NCBI GenBank assembly: GCA_016202865.1
Contig: JACQNV010000066.1
Coordinates: 1-22,793 of the forward strand
Reading direction: 5' to 3'
DNA: 22,793 bases
DNA from: Candidatus Aenigmatarchaeota archaeon
GTDB lineage: Archaea; Aenigmatarchaeota; Aenigmatarchaeia; QMZP01; JACQNV01
The notes under the pieces: model-generated
Databases searched by the model: none
The model's input: the letters and a program-made list of their open reading frames with translations, nothing else
Told to the model about the DNA's origin: nothing
Shown here: in pieces, positions 1 through 8,727 of the stretch
How positions within the stretch are numbered: position 1 is the first letter of the stretch
How the letters are laid out: each line of letters begins with the position of its first letter
Translations under genes and position numbers: made by a program

Positions 1-53
1 CAATAACTATACACCCTCCTGAACTCCTTACCACAAGCCAAACAAACCTTCAT
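1..53 (-). CDS. Start of a zinc-finger protein (partial, runs off left edge)
   Basis: A minus-strand ATG at 51-53 opens a frame that stays open to the window edge (about 17 codons) and reads MKVCLACGKEFRRVYSY. The CxxCGKxF pattern is a typical first half of a zinc finger or zinc ribbon. It is divergent from the DNA polymerase gene at 108, so the 55 bases between them would hold both promoters. Only the N-terminus is visible and no function can be assigned. The Cys pair at the extreme N-terminus is the main reason to believe the frame is real. Confidence 0.5.
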   Translation of the reverse strand, partial: MKVCLACGKEFRRVYSY

Positions 54-107
54 AAATATTGTATGTAGAACAAGTATAGATAAGTTCAGATTGTACCAAA
101 TAACAAT

Positions 108-1205
108 ATGTCACGCATAATCCTACACATAGACTTGGACTCCTTTTATGCATCCTTAGAGGAAAAAAGGCATCCTGAATTAAAAGGCAAAGCAGTGGTT
201 GTTTGTGTGTTCTCTGGAAGGACTGAGAATTCGGGTGCTGTAGCAACAGCAAATTATGCTGCGCGGGAGTTGGGAATAAAGGCAGGAATTTATATAGCAG
301 AGGCAAAAAAACTAGCTAACAAAGACACTATTTTTCTCCCAACTGACATTGAATTTTACAAAGAAACTTCTGAGAGGATAATGGAAATCTTGCGTGAATA
401 TGGTAGTAAATTTGAGCAAAGAAGTATAGATGAGGCTTATTTGGATATTTCAGACTGCGGGAGTTTTGATCAAGCAAAAAAGCTGGCTGAAAAAATAAAA
501 AAGGAAGTTTCTGAAGAGGAAGGTATAACATGCTCTGTTGGCATAGGTCCAAGCAAGCTGGTTGCGAAAATGGCTTCAAAAGTCCAAAAACCCAATGGGC
601 TAACTATTATAAAACCAGATGAGGTTAAAGCATTTTTAAATCCACTACCGGTTAGGAAGCTTTTCGGCATAGGTCCAAAATCTATGGAAGTTTTTGATAA
701 CTTTGGAATAAAAACGATAGGCGAACTGGCAAATTTTGATGTCAAAAAACTGGTGGCAGAATTTGGAGAAAATAAAGGTAGGGAAATCTCTGAAAGGGCC
801 AACGGTATTGATAACAACGAAGTTGAGGAAACTGAAAAACAGCAATTATCAAAAATAGGGACGCTAAAAGAAAATACAAACAGTTTGGAAACAATTTCAG
901 AAAAACTGGAAGAGTTATCTGTTGAGTTGGAAAAGAAAATAAGGAAAGAGGGATTAAAGTTCAAAACAGTAAGTGTTATTTTGATCACAACAAGACTTCA
1001 AACTCTCACAAGAGCGAAAACTCTAAGTGGTTTTACAGATGATATAGAAACAATGAAAAAAGAGTTCAGGGAATTGGTAAAGGAGTTTCTCACTGAAAAC
1101 CCTCAAGAAAAGCTGAGAAGATGTGGTGTCAGGGTTTCCAATTTCGATAGAGATCCAAAAGTTGAAACTAAAACTCAGAAAACATTGTTTAGTTTTGGTA
1201 AATAG
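108..1205 (+). CDS. dinB: Y-family DNA polymerase IV (Dpo4/Dbh type)
   Basis: Translesion DNA polymerase of 365 residues, close to the 350 typical of archaeal Dpo4/Dbh. The N-terminus carries the first metal-binding motif (HIDLDSFYAS, residues 7-16), and SIDEAYLDIS near residue 107 supplies the other catalytic acidic residues. Helix-hairpin-helix-like stretches (GIGPSKLVAKMA; LFGIGPKSMEVF) follow, then the little-finger domain. The C-terminus ends QKTLFSFGK, which resembles a PCNA-interacting PIP box (Q-x-x-L-x-x-F-like), so it probably works with the sliding clamp. The gene stands alone on this strand. Its last 17 bases overlap the end of the convergent LysRS gene. The family inserts bases opposite damaged template and is error-prone. 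The identification is firm; the PIP box is by eye. Confidence 0.95.
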   Translation: MSRIILHIDLDSFYASLEEKRHPELKGKAVVVCVFSGRTENSGAVATANYAARELGIKAGIYIAEAKKLANKDTIFLPTDIEFYKETSERIMEILREYGSKFEQRSIDEAYLDISDCGSFDQAKKLAEKIKKEVSEEEGITCSVGIGPSKLVAKMASKVQKPNGLTIIKPDEVKAFLNPLPVRKLFGIGPKSMEVFDNFGIKTIGELANFDVKKLVAEFGENKGREISERANGIDNNEVEETEKQQLSKIGTLKENTNSLETISEKLEELSVELEKKIRKEGLKFKTVSVILITTRLQTLTRAKTLSGFTDDIETMKKEFRELVKEFLTENPQEKLRRCGVRVSNFDRDPKVETKTQKTLFSFGK

Positions 1206-3510
1206 ATTTCTCAACAACCTTTCCACCAACTGTCTCCAAAATCAATTTTTCTATTTGATTGAGAGCAGATTCAATTTCGTTCTTTGGTATACCGTTAACA
1301 CCTTGGATATGTATCACTATATTCTTTGTATCTAAAGTCACAGGAGCATATTTGGAATCCCTATATCTAACTAAGCAGAGCACTTTCTCATCATCAAAAC
1401 CAGCTAGCTCTGCTGGAAGAAGTTTAACTTCCTCACCGCCACCAAACGGCCAGTATTTCTCGCCGCCTTTGGAGTGTTTGTAAACAATATCACCTTTTAT
1501 TTTGTCCTTATCCCAAGTGCTGAATGTTAAACCAGTTCTGACAGAAACGATATTCATGCAGTCAACAATTCTGGATATTTTTGGAAGATGGCCGCTCTTC
1601 AAAATTATATCAACCAATATTTTTGGGCCGACATCCTTTGACTGTATAATGCTTTTTGTCGAGTCGATAAAGCCTTGATATGCCTTAATTGTAGCAGACT
1701 GCAAAAACCTGTTCGAGTTTTCCTTGATTTCTTTTTCAAGAATGCTGACTTCCCTTTCCAGTGGGCTGTTTCTGTTCTTTTTATTTTCAAGCCCCTCGAT
1801 GACGAGGTGTCCAACAATAAGCCCCGAGTTTCCAGCATCTTCAAACCGTACATCTATCTTGTTTTTAACCTTTATCTCGCTCGAATCAAGTTTTTTCAGA
1901 ATGTCTGCAATCTTCCCTTGTCCAACAGTCAAAATAAAAGGCGCGAGCTTCGGTCCCCTTTCTTTTCCAAGTAAAACCAGATAAATAGCTTTGAAAAATT
2001 CAGGGGCACTGAGCCCATTTTTCTCCGATATTTTCCAGAACATGTTATGCAATTCCTCCTCTTTCATTTCTGTATTAAGGCTCGAGTCCAATTCTTTTAA
2101 TGCCCCCATCTGGTTTTCACTTAATTGTTGTCTAACTTCATCAGAAATACTTTCCTTCAAAACAATTTTAGCCTCCGGCGCAGCATATGTGTTCACCCAA
2201 TTCCTTGCGAGTTCGATTCTCTTTATTGAGGTGGATTCATCGTGCTTTGTGTGGTCGTTTTTGAGCATATTCAAGTCTTGAAGAAGACCGAGAATTTTTT
2301 TGTTGTCAGTATAATACTGTGAAATCAACGAAGCGAATGAGTATGGTATCCTTGTTGGTATTGTCTTTGGTATCGAGTGTTGTGACATAAAGTAGGACCT
2401 TTTCAAGCTGTCGGCCTCTTTCTCATTTTCAATTTTCTCCGCGCCAAAATACAATCTCTCAATTTTCTCAAAGTCTTCAATTAACAAATGTATGTTTTTC
2501 AAATCAAGATCCCTCTGCCTTCCTGGCCTCTTGGTGTAAAAATACAAAAAAGCTTCAGGCTCTATAATCTTCAGCATGTCCTGGACAATATAAACATTGC
2601 CCTTTGAAGCTGACATTTTCTGGCCATTAACAAGGAAAAACTCATAAACAAATGGTATTGGCGGTTCAAACTCAAAAACACTTCTTGCAATTTCCTGTCC
2701 AGATTTCCAAGAGCCTTCATAGTGATCTTTTCCAAATGGCTCAAAGTTGGTTTCGCAAATCCCCCATTGTGCAGGCCATTCAAATCTCCACTGTAGCTTG
2801 CCCTCAGACCATGGAACTTCGCCTGTGAAGCCGCAGCCTTCTGATTTCTTCTTCTTGATTGACTTTCCGCCGCAGGTAAACTGAACCTTCTTTGATTTCA
2901 AATCAAATCCAGAAATATTTGCAAGGACCCCGCAGTTGGGACAGATAGCGTCAAATGGGATATAGTCTTTGGACTTGCTTTCCTGATATTTGTTGCAAAG
3001 TTCTCCCGAAAGTTTTATTTTTTCAAAAACTTTTTTTATGTACGGATCAAATTTACCTTCCTTGTACCATCCATCATTTGTGTGTTCTTCTGGTTTTATT
3101 CCAAGTAGATAAAGGCCTGTGCTCCACATTTTTGCGAAGTGGTCAGCATAGCTTTTGCAGCATCCAAATGGATCTGGAACCCTTACAAGGGGCTTGCCAA
3201 GATGTTTTTTTAATTCAGGAAATTTATCAGAACTAAACCAATTCCCATCCAAATCAGCAATTCTTGCCGGAACATCTTTCAGCGGGTCTCTGTCATCGCT
3301 TGTGTTGACAAACCTAGCTTTGACACCTTTTTCAATAGCAGATTTGTAAACAAAGTATGCTCGCACTGGATCATTTAAATTGCCTATGTGTTTTCCGCCT
3401 GAGGGGGTTTGGCCGCTTCTAATACTGACCATTTTCTTTTCTCTATTGGCTCTCTCTATCACTTCGTCAGCAAGTTGGTCAGCCCAGAAAAGGCTGTCTT
3501 TGGTTTCCAT
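1189..3510 (-). CDS. lysS: Class I lysyl-tRNA synthetase fused to a B3/B4 domain
   Basis: Charges tRNA-Lys with lysine in the cytoplasm. It is a class I enzyme, the type found in most archaea. The start is set at METKDSLFWADQ (3510); an in-frame start 20 codons upstream would overlap trmB. The HIGH motif is KHIGN (residues 40-44), KMSKS is KMSASKG (298-304), and a Cys cluster lies at 190-226. Residues 310-540 are helical and fit the anticodon-binding cage. The family is usually about 500-540 residues, but this protein has 773. Residues 545-773 look like the B3/B4 domain of PheRS beta and of free-standing B3/B4 proteins: NIVSVRTGL, DKDKIKGDIV, then RYRDSKYAPVTLDTKN and a final helical segment. 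In PheRS this domain hydrolyses mischarged tRNA. Its role here is inference. The gene lies 22 bases behind trmB, probably in one operon. Confidence 0.93.
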   Translation of the reverse strand: METKDSLFWADQLADEVIERANREKKMVSIRSGQTPSGGKHIGNLNDPVRAYFVYKSAIEKGVKARFVNTSDDRDPLKDVPARIADLDGNWFSSDKFPELKKHLGKPLVRVPDPFGCCKSYADHFAKMWSTGLYLLGIKPEEHTNDGWYKEGKFDPYIKKVFEKIKLSGELCNKYQESKSKDYIPFDAICPNCGVLANISGFDLKSKKVQFTCGGKSIKKKKSEGCGFTGEVPWSEGKLQWRFEWPAQWGICETNFEPFGKDHYEGSWKSGQEIARSVFEFEPPIPFVYEFFLVNGQKMSASKGNVYIVQDMLKIIEPEAFLYFYTKRPGRQRDLDLKNIHLLIEDFEKIERLYFGAEKIENEKEADSLKRSYFMSQHSIPKTIPTRIPYSFASLISQYYTDNKKILGLLQDLNMLKNDHTKHDESTSIKRIELARNWVNTYAAPEAKIVLKESISDEVRQQLSENQMGALKELDSSLNTEMKEEELHNMFWKISEKNGLSAPEFFKAIYLVLLGKERGPKLAPFILTVGQGKIADILKKLDSSEIKVKNKIDVRFEDAGNSGLIVGHLVIEGLENKKNRNSPLEREVSILEKEIKENSNRFLQSATIKAYQGFIDSTKSIIQSKDVGPKILVDIILKSGHLPKISRIVDCMNIVSVRTGLTFSTWDKDKIKGDIVYKHSKGGEKYWPFGGGEEVKLLPAELAGFDDEKVLCLVRYRDSKYAPVTLDTKNIVIHIQGVNGIPKNEIESALNQIEKLILETVGGKVVEKSIYQN

Positions 3511-3532
3511 AAGATAATTATGAACTACAAGG

Positions 3533-4285
3533 TTATATTTTAGTGTGAGCAACTCTCCATAAATGCTCAAAGTGGTTTCTGTAAGTCTCTGCTGTTTGGA
3601 TGTTCTCTATCATTATCGCGGTTACCTGTGTTCCCCAGGAAACTATCACAACTTTGTCCCCGTAAATAAATGTGTTAGTGGGATTGAACTGCCCCTCCTC
3701 AAGAAACCTGTATTCTGTTGTAGGCGCTGTGCTCTTGTTAAATAAAAATATACCTTCCTTTTTCAGTGTAATTATCCTCTCCTTTATCTTACTCTTTTTC
3801 AAATCTCTAAAATATTGCATCATAAAAATAGGCAATTCGTCTTGGTATTTTTGGTCGTCTATCCCTGTCACAAGAACTTCTTTTTTTCCTTTCAATATGT
3901 CCTTCAAAAAATATTTCAAGCCTTCCTTGCCTTTGAAAACCTCAACTTTAGTGTCCTCTTTCTGCGATTTCTGCATAGCCAGAAGCTCTGGAAGAATATT
4001 GTCGACTTCAGCCTCCTGCTCCTGCAACGCGCGCTTTTTCTCCTCCAGATAATGTTTTATCTTTTCAGGCGAAGTTGCCTGGAAATACTTTTTCGACCCT
4101 TGGTATACATATGTAACCAAGCCTTTCTCCATCAACCTTTCCAACTTATCATAAACATGGGTTCTGTATATACCTGTTTTGGTGCTCAGTTCGTACGCCG
4201 TGATCGCACCAGTTTTGAGTAGTGTTGTATATATTTTTATCTCATTGTCTGCAAAGCCTAATCCCTTCAAAACCTTGGTCTCCAT
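3533..4285 (-). CDS. TrmB-family transcriptional regulator
   Basis: DNA-binding regulator of 250 residues. The first 70 residues form a winged helix: LKGLGFADNEIKIYTTLLKTGAITAYELSTKTG, then YRTHVYDKLERLMEKGLV, which fits the TrmB N-terminal domain. A coiled-coil linker follows (about 75-105, EEKKRALQEQEAEVDNIL). The rest (about 115-250) matches the C-terminal half of TrmB-like proteins, with EVFKGKEGLKYFLKDIL and FIYGDKVVIVSW. Known TrmB proteins mostly control sugar uptake and metabolism and respond to sugars. The ligand here is unknown and no sugar genes are nearby. The LysRS gene starts 22 bases downstream, so the two are likely co-transcribed. An inverted repeat sits about 30 bases upstream and could be its own operator. 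Confidence 0.88.
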   Translation of the reverse strand: METKVLKGLGFADNEIKIYTTLLKTGAITAYELSTKTGIYRTHVYDKLERLMEKGLVTYVYQGSKKYFQATSPEKIKHYLEEKKRALQEQEAEVDNILPELLAMQKSQKEDTKVEVFKGKEGLKYFLKDILKGKKEVLVTGIDDQKYQDELPIFMMQYFRDLKKSKIKERIITLKKEGIFLFNKSTAPTTEYRFLEEGQFNPTNTFIYGDKVVIVSWGTQVTAIMIENIQTAETYRNHFEHLWRVAHTKI

Positions 4286-4315
4286 GTTAAACTTTTCTCT
4301 ACGAGCGCTTAAATA

Positions 4316-4336
4316 GTCGTACCATTATAGTGCGAC
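4316..4336. promoter_or_regulatory. Inverted repeat upstream of trmB (operator candidate)
   Basis: GTCGTAC, seven bases, then GTGCGAC form an inverted repeat with six of seven positions matching. It lies 31-51 bases upstream of the TrmB ATG, where the basal transcription factors would bind, and between divergent genes. TrmB proteins bind palindromes near promoters, so autoregulation, with control of lysS behind it, is a fair inference. No binding data are available. Confidence 0.4.
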
Positions 4337-4383
4337 ATGAATTGATATCTGGATAAATATGTTACTAATTATAAGTGATAAAT

Positions 4384-5367
4384 ATGACAGATAAATCATG
4401 GCTAAACACACCAGCATATGTTGGTGTAAGTAAAATCAGCATCAAAGGGAGCCCAGCTAACAGGCTATTTTTTGTTTACAGAACACTTGGCTGCGAATAT
4501 GACAAAAGCAAGAAGGGCTGTACAATGTGCAATTTTGCAGAGTATGCAAGCCCAGAAATCACAGGAAAAAACCTAAATGCCCAACACAACCAGGCGTTGG
4601 AGTTATTGGGAAGTGGGGGATTCGAACACTTTGATCTGGCTACTTTGGGAAATTTCTACAATGACAGGGAAATATCACCGGAAACCAGAAGACAGCTGTT
4701 GACAAGGCTAGCCGGCGCGCCGACTGTGAAAAGAATCCTTACAGAATCGAGAAGGGGTTATATAACAACAGAAAAATTAAGGGAGTCAAAAGCTTGTTTA
4801 AGAGATGACCAGACATTGGAATTCGCTTTTGGATACGAATCTTCAAACCCAAAAATTAGAAACGAGATCCTGAATAAGGGTGTTCCAGAAGAACATTTAG
4901 ATCAAGCAATGCAGATGTGTCGGCAGGCAGGTGTAGACTTTGTTTCCTATGTGCTGATCAAACCACCACAAATTTCTGAGACAGAAGCCATAAAAGACGC
5001 AGTAGAAACAGCTATACATGTACTTGAAAAAGCTGAAAGATATGGTGTGTATGCAAGAGTAGCTTTTGAACCTGTTTTTGTGGTGAGGGGAAAGCCAATT
5101 GAAAAGCTTTTTTTATCTGGGAATTATAAGCCACCAAAACTATGGAGCGTGGTTGAAGTGCTTGCACAAACAGCTGAAAGGATGGGTGTGGTAAATACAG
5201 AAGGAAAGCTTTTTGTTGGCCTCAGTGATGAAAATCTTTCTGGTGGGAGGAAGGCATCCAACTGCGGTTTTTGTGACAAAGAAGTTGAATCGGCAATCCA
5301 GCAATTCAATGCAGATCAGGATGTTTCAAAACTAAAGGGTCTCCACCACAAATGTAAGGATGAGTGA
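4384..5367 (+). CDS. raSEA: Radical SAM protein, probable archaeosine synthase partner RaSEA (COG1244 type)
   Basis: Probable [4Fe-4S] radical SAM enzyme of 327 residues. The cluster motif is CX8CX2C at Cys37, Cys46 and Cys49 (GCEYDKSKKGCTMCNF). This spacing differs from the common CX3CX2C and fits the COG1244 family. Further matches to my memory of the family are FGYESSNPKIRNEILNKG, YVLIKPPQISETEAI and KPPKLWSVVEVL, plus a C-terminal Cys/His set (CGFCDKE and HHKCKDE) that may bind metal. In archaea, RaSEA works with ArcS to convert lysine-linked preQ0 in tRNA into archaeosine. ArcS and TGT are not in this window. I chose the ATG at 4384 over an in-frame GTG three codons earlier. The main doubt is whether it is RaSEA itself or another radical SAM enzyme of that group. 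Confidence 0.75.
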   Translation: MTDKSWLNTPAYVGVSKISIKGSPANRLFFVYRTLGCEYDKSKKGCTMCNFAEYASPEITGKNLNAQHNQALELLGSGGFEHFDLATLGNFYNDREISPETRRQLLTRLAGAPTVKRILTESRRGYITTEKLRESKACLRDDQTLEFAFGYESSNPKIRNEILNKGVPEEHLDQAMQMCRQAGVDFVSYVLIKPPQISETEAIKDAVETAIHVLEKAERYGVYARVAFEPVFVVRGKPIEKLFLSGNYKPPKLWSVVEVLAQTAERMGVVNTEGKLFVGLSDENLSGGRKASNCGFCDKEVESAIQQFNADQDVSKLKGLHHKCKDE

Positions 5368-5419
5368 GAGAAAGAGATAATTTAAAAAAATCATTGAAGT
5401 TGAGAGTGTGATCTAATCT

Positions 5420-5746
5420 CTAACTCGTCTCCAAAACACCTTCAGAAATAACAGCCTCGCAGATCCTGAAAAGCTCTATTGTAACAGCTTCTTTGGTGAG
5501 TTCGCCGGCAGAAATCCTTTTTGCAACGCTCTCGACCATGTCCATTAGCTTCTGGTTTTTGAAGAATATTTCTGTCTTCGAGCCACGGATGCCTCTCTTA
5601 TATTGGGAAATTGCTGGTTGTGTTGTTCCCAGCTTAATGGCGGCTTGTTTTTGTGAAAGCCCATATTCAACAAGCTTCTTTGCGATTAGCCCTCTCATTG
5701 CAGGCATGACTTCTCTAATCAGGACTTCAGAAAGTGTGCGTGTCAT
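5420..5746 (-). CDS. XRE-type helix-turn-helix regulator
   Basis: A 108-residue protein starting at MTRTLSEVLIREVMP (ATG at 5746; a TTG three codons earlier is possible). Residues 20-52 form a clear XRE helix-turn-helix: AKKLVEYGLSQKQAAIKLG then TTQPAISQYKRGIRG. The C-terminal half is helical (MDMVESVAKRISAGELTKEAVTIELFRICEAVISEG) and may dimerise. This arrangement resembles a group of small archaeal regulators that are often near metabolic genes. The gene is divergent from alaS with about 100 bases between them, and a perfect 13-base palindrome lies in that gap. It may regulate itself or alaS, which is inference. Confidence 0.82.
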   Translation of the reverse strand: MTRTLSEVLIREVMPAMRGLIAKKLVEYGLSQKQAAIKLGTTQPAISQYKRGIRGSKTEIFFKNQKLMDMVESVAKRISAGELTKEAVTIELFRICEAVISEGVLETS

Positions 5747-5792
5747 AGTTAACAATTCTATAACTAGTATATGGTTGAGGTTGCTTATAAAT

Positions 5793-5805
5793 ATAACAGT
5801 GTTAT
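5793..5805. promoter_or_regulatory. Palindrome between XRE regulator and alaS
   Basis: ATAACAGTGTTAT is a perfect 6+1+6 palindrome in the shared upstream region of the divergent XRE and alaS genes. It lies about 12 bases upstream of the probable alaS TATA box. The position fits an operator for a dimeric HTH regulator, and the XRE protein next door is the obvious candidate. In such an AT-rich stretch chance cannot be excluded. Confidence 0.4.
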
Positions 5806-5814
5806 GAATATCAT

Positions 5815-5826
5815 TCTATATAATTC
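5815..5826 (+). promoter_or_regulatory. TATA box for alaS
   Basis: CTATATAATT lies about 20-28 bases before the alaS ATG at 5845, and there is no Shine-Dalgarno sequence. This predicts transcription starting at or very near the start codon, i.e. a leaderless mRNA as is common in archaea. Confidence 0.5.
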
Positions 5827-5844
5827 ACCATGTAAATAAATTAT

Positions 5845-8727
5845 ATGCTCACAAAAGAAGGACTGAAAAAAGAATTTTCCCAAAAATGGAAGGATTATTA
5901 TCAAGTGAACCTTTTCCAAGAGAAAGGATTTTTAAGAAAGTTGTGTTCCAAGTGTGGAAGAGCCTTTTGGACATTGGATGCCGAAAGAAATTTTTGCGGC
6001 GACTCGCCATGCCAGAATTACGAATTTATTGGAAAGAAAGTAACCAACAAAAAATACGATTACATCGAGATGTGGAAAGCATTTGAGAAGTTTTTTGTTG
6101 AGAATGGGCACACATCAATACCAAGATATCCTGTCATAGACAGGTGGAGGCAGGACCTTTTCTTTACCATAGCCTCGATACAGGATTTTCAGAGGCTGGA
6201 TAACGGCAACATGACATTTGTCTATCCTGCAAACCCGCTTATTGTTCCGCAGGTATCTCTTAGATTTGGCGACATCCAAAATGTAGGAGTTACAGGAAGA
6301 CATCTTACTAGTTTCATAATGTCAGGTCAGCATGCCTTTAATTACCCAAAAGAAAAAGGCTCATATTTCAAAGACAAATGCATAGACTTGAATTTCGATT
6401 TTCTTCATAAAGTGCTTGGGATAAAAAAGGAGGATCTGGTCTACCATGAAGATTTTTGGTCCATGCCAGATTTTTCTGAATTCGGCCCGTCGCTAGAAAC
6501 ATTCAGCCATGGATTGGAGCTTGTAAACTCGGTTTTCACAGAGTTTCAGTCAGATAACCAGGAAACATTCAGACCCCTTGACATGAAGGTTATAGATGTC
6601 GGCTGGGGTCATGAAAGGCTTGTTTGGTTTTCGAATGGTACAGAGGCGGCGTATGATTGTTTGTTTGGCCCGGTAACAGAATATATGAAAAAGGCCACTG
6701 GTGTAAAAGTTGATCCGAAAATATTTTCAAAGTATTCAAAATTAGCTGGAAGCCTTGATATAGACACAAAAATAAATATGGAAACCACAAGAAAAAAAAT
6801 TGCAGATTCAGTGGGTATATCCCTGAGTGATTTGACAACACAACTTGAGCCACTGACAGCTGTCTACGCCATTGCCGATCATATAAGGACACTTCTATTC
6901 GCTATTGCAGACGGGGGAATACCATCAAATATAGGGGGCGGTTATAATCTCCGAGTAATTCTCAGGCGATGCCTTTCCTTCATCAAAGATCACAGCCTTA
7001 ATCTCCACCTTATTGACATTGCAGAGAAGCATGCAAAATATCTCAAACCAATATTCCCCGAGCTTGAAAATGCCCTTGAGAACATGGAAAATATCCTGAT
7101 TTCTGAAGAGGAAAAATACAACAAAACCACACAAGATGGAAGAAAACTTGTTGTTAACATGATAAAATCTGGCCAGGCAATTGGGGTGGATACTCTTGTA
7201 AAACTGTACGAGTCTCATGGTATAACTCCAGAAACAGTGAAAGAATTTGGAAAAGAGAATAAAGTGGAAGTAAAAGTACCAGAGAACTTTTATGCACTGC
7301 TTTCAAAGGAACATATACTAGAGAAAAAAGCAGAGAAAAAAGTAAAACTTGATTTGACAGGAATTCCAGACACCAAGGTTTTGTTTTACCAACATCCAGA
7401 TAAAAAAGAATTTGAGTCGAAGGTAATCAAAGTCCTCAACTCAGATGATAAAAAATATATCTGGCTAATTTTGGACCAAACACTTTTCTATCCAGAAGGC
7501 GGTGGTCAGGAGTGGGATGTGGGAAAAATCAATGAAAAAAAGGTGGTGGATGTGCAAAAGTTTGGCCACATAGTCGCACATAAAGTTGAATCATTCCCAG
7601 TGGGTGTTGGAGACAAAATAAAAGGCCAGATAGATTGGGATAGGAGGACCCAGTTAATGCATCATCATACAGCAATTCATATTGTCAATGGCGCCGCAAA
7701 ATCAGTTCTCGGCAAGCACGCATGGCAGGCAGGAACCCACAAATCAGTAGATAAAGCGCATGTCGACATATCTCATTATAGAGGCCTTACAGAAGATGAG
7801 GTTAAAAAAATAGAAGAGCTTTCAAATAAAATTGTCCAGAAAAACATAAAGACAAAAAGCAACTTCATACATAGATTTGAAGCTGAAAAAAAGTTTGGCC
7901 TTGGTATATATCAGGGCGGTCATATTCCTGAAAAAGAGTTGAGAATCCTGGAAATTCCTGGTCATGACATCGAGGCTTGCGCAGGAACCCATGTTTCAAA
8001 TACAGGTGACATAGGGAAAATAATAATTTTAGGGACTGAAAAAATACAAGATGGTGTTATAAGAATCACAATAAAGGCTGGCAAAGCAGCAGAGAATTAT
8101 CTTACAGAAAATTTGCAGTGTGCCAGAAGCATAATAAAAAAAATAGAGAACTCCAACCTGATTGAATTCTCAAAAAGTTATCTTGGAAAAATAAACGCAG
8201 AAACAGCCACTGAGGACCTTCAAAAATCAGCTAAAGTATTCTCTGTTCCAAATGATCAGGTTGAAGCGAATGTAAATAAATTTTTGTTGGAAGTTTTGGA
8301 AAATTTGGTCAAAGTAGGCAAACTAAATGAAGCAATTAAGTCAAAGTCCAAAGCAAAGAGTTTAGAAGATGCATGTGAGCATCTATTCGATTTATGGAAA
8401 TCGCAGAAAAAAGAAATGGAAAAGCTGAGCCTAGAATCATCGAAGTTTGTTGTTGATGAATTGATTGCAAAAGTAAAAGGAAGCAATGTTTTTGAAAGGG
8501 TGTCCATGGAAAGAAAGGAGATTATTCACACTGCTGAAGGAATTTTGCAGAAAAAACCAGATTTAACAGTTATTTTAGTAAATCATGAAGGCGATATTGT
8601 TTGCATGAGCAACAAAGAAGACGCTTCAAAGATTTTGAAAGAATTGTGCCAAAAATACGGCGGTTCAGGCGGTGGCAGGCCAAATTTTGCCCAGGGAAAA
8701 ATAGATGCGAGTAAATTGAATATATGA
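5845..8727 (+). CDS. alaS: Alanyl-tRNA synthetase, archaeal type
   Basis: Charges tRNA-Ala and clears mischarged Ser- or Gly-tRNA-Ala. It has 960 residues, near the usual archaeal length. The N-terminal extension has the archaeal Cys pattern (CSKCGRAFW and FCGDSPC). The class II catalytic core follows (RWRQDLFFTIASIQDFQ; FGDIQNVGVTGRHLTSF; DVGWGHERLVWFSNGT). The editing domain shows both zinc-binding motifs: HHHTAIHIVNGAA at about 606-618 and CAGTHVSNTG at about 712-721. The C-terminal DHHA1 domain ends with GGSGGGRPNFAQGKI. All key motifs are present. It starts at an ATG behind a TATA box. A small gene overlaps its stop codon by four bases (ATGA), so translation of the two may be coupled. 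Confidence 0.97.
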   Translation: MLTKEGLKKEFSQKWKDYYQVNLFQEKGFLRKLCSKCGRAFWTLDAERNFCGDSPCQNYEFIGKKVTNKKYDYIEMWKAFEKFFVENGHTSIPRYPVIDRWRQDLFFTIASIQDFQRLDNGNMTFVYPANPLIVPQVSLRFGDIQNVGVTGRHLTSFIMSGQHAFNYPKEKGSYFKDKCIDLNFDFLHKVLGIKKEDLVYHEDFWSMPDFSEFGPSLETFSHGLELVNSVFTEFQSDNQETFRPLDMKVIDVGWGHERLVWFSNGTEAAYDCLFGPVTEYMKKATGVKVDPKIFSKYSKLAGSLDIDTKINMETTRKKIADSVGISLSDLTTQLEPLTAVYAIADHIRTLLFAIADGGIPSNIGGGYNLRVILRRCLSFIKDHSLNLHLIDIAEKHAKYLKPIFPELENALENMENILISEEEKYNKTTQDGRKLVVNMIKSGQAIGVDTLVKLYESHGITPETVKEFGKENKVEVKVPENFYALLSKEHILEKKAEKKVKLDLTGIPDTKVLFYQHPDKKEFESKVIKVLNSDDKKYIWLILDQTLFYPEGGGQEWDVGKINEKKVVDVQKFGHIVAHKVESFPVGVGDKIKGQIDWDRRTQLMHHHTAIHIVNGAAKSVLGKHAWQAGTHKSVDKAHVDISHYRGLTEDEVKKIEELSNKIVQKNIKTKSNFIHRFEAEKKFGLGIYQGGHIPEKELRILEIPGHDIEACAGTHVSNTGDIGKIIILGTEKIQDGVIRITIKAGKAAENYLTENLQCARSIIKKIENSNLIEFSKSYLGKINAETATEDLQKSAKVFSVPNDQVEANVNKFLLEVLENLVKVGKLNEAIKSKSKAKSLEDACEHLFDLWKSQKKEMEKLSLESSKFVVDELIAKVKGSNVFERVSMERKEIIHTAEGILQKKPDLTVILVNHEGDIVCMSNKEDASKILKELCQKYGGSGGGRPNFAQGKIDASKLNI

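Noticed and set aside
28..306. Minus-strand 92-residue frame
   Set aside because: It lies over the start of the polymerase gene, has low-complexity composition, and conflicts with the better minus-strand start at 51-53.
470..988. Minus-strand 172-residue frame inside dinB
   Set aside because: It is a Ser/Phe-rich antisense shadow of a clear polymerase gene.
3511..3570. Twenty-residue N-terminal extension of LysRS
   Set aside because: It overlaps trmB and the family sequence begins at METKDSLFWADQ.
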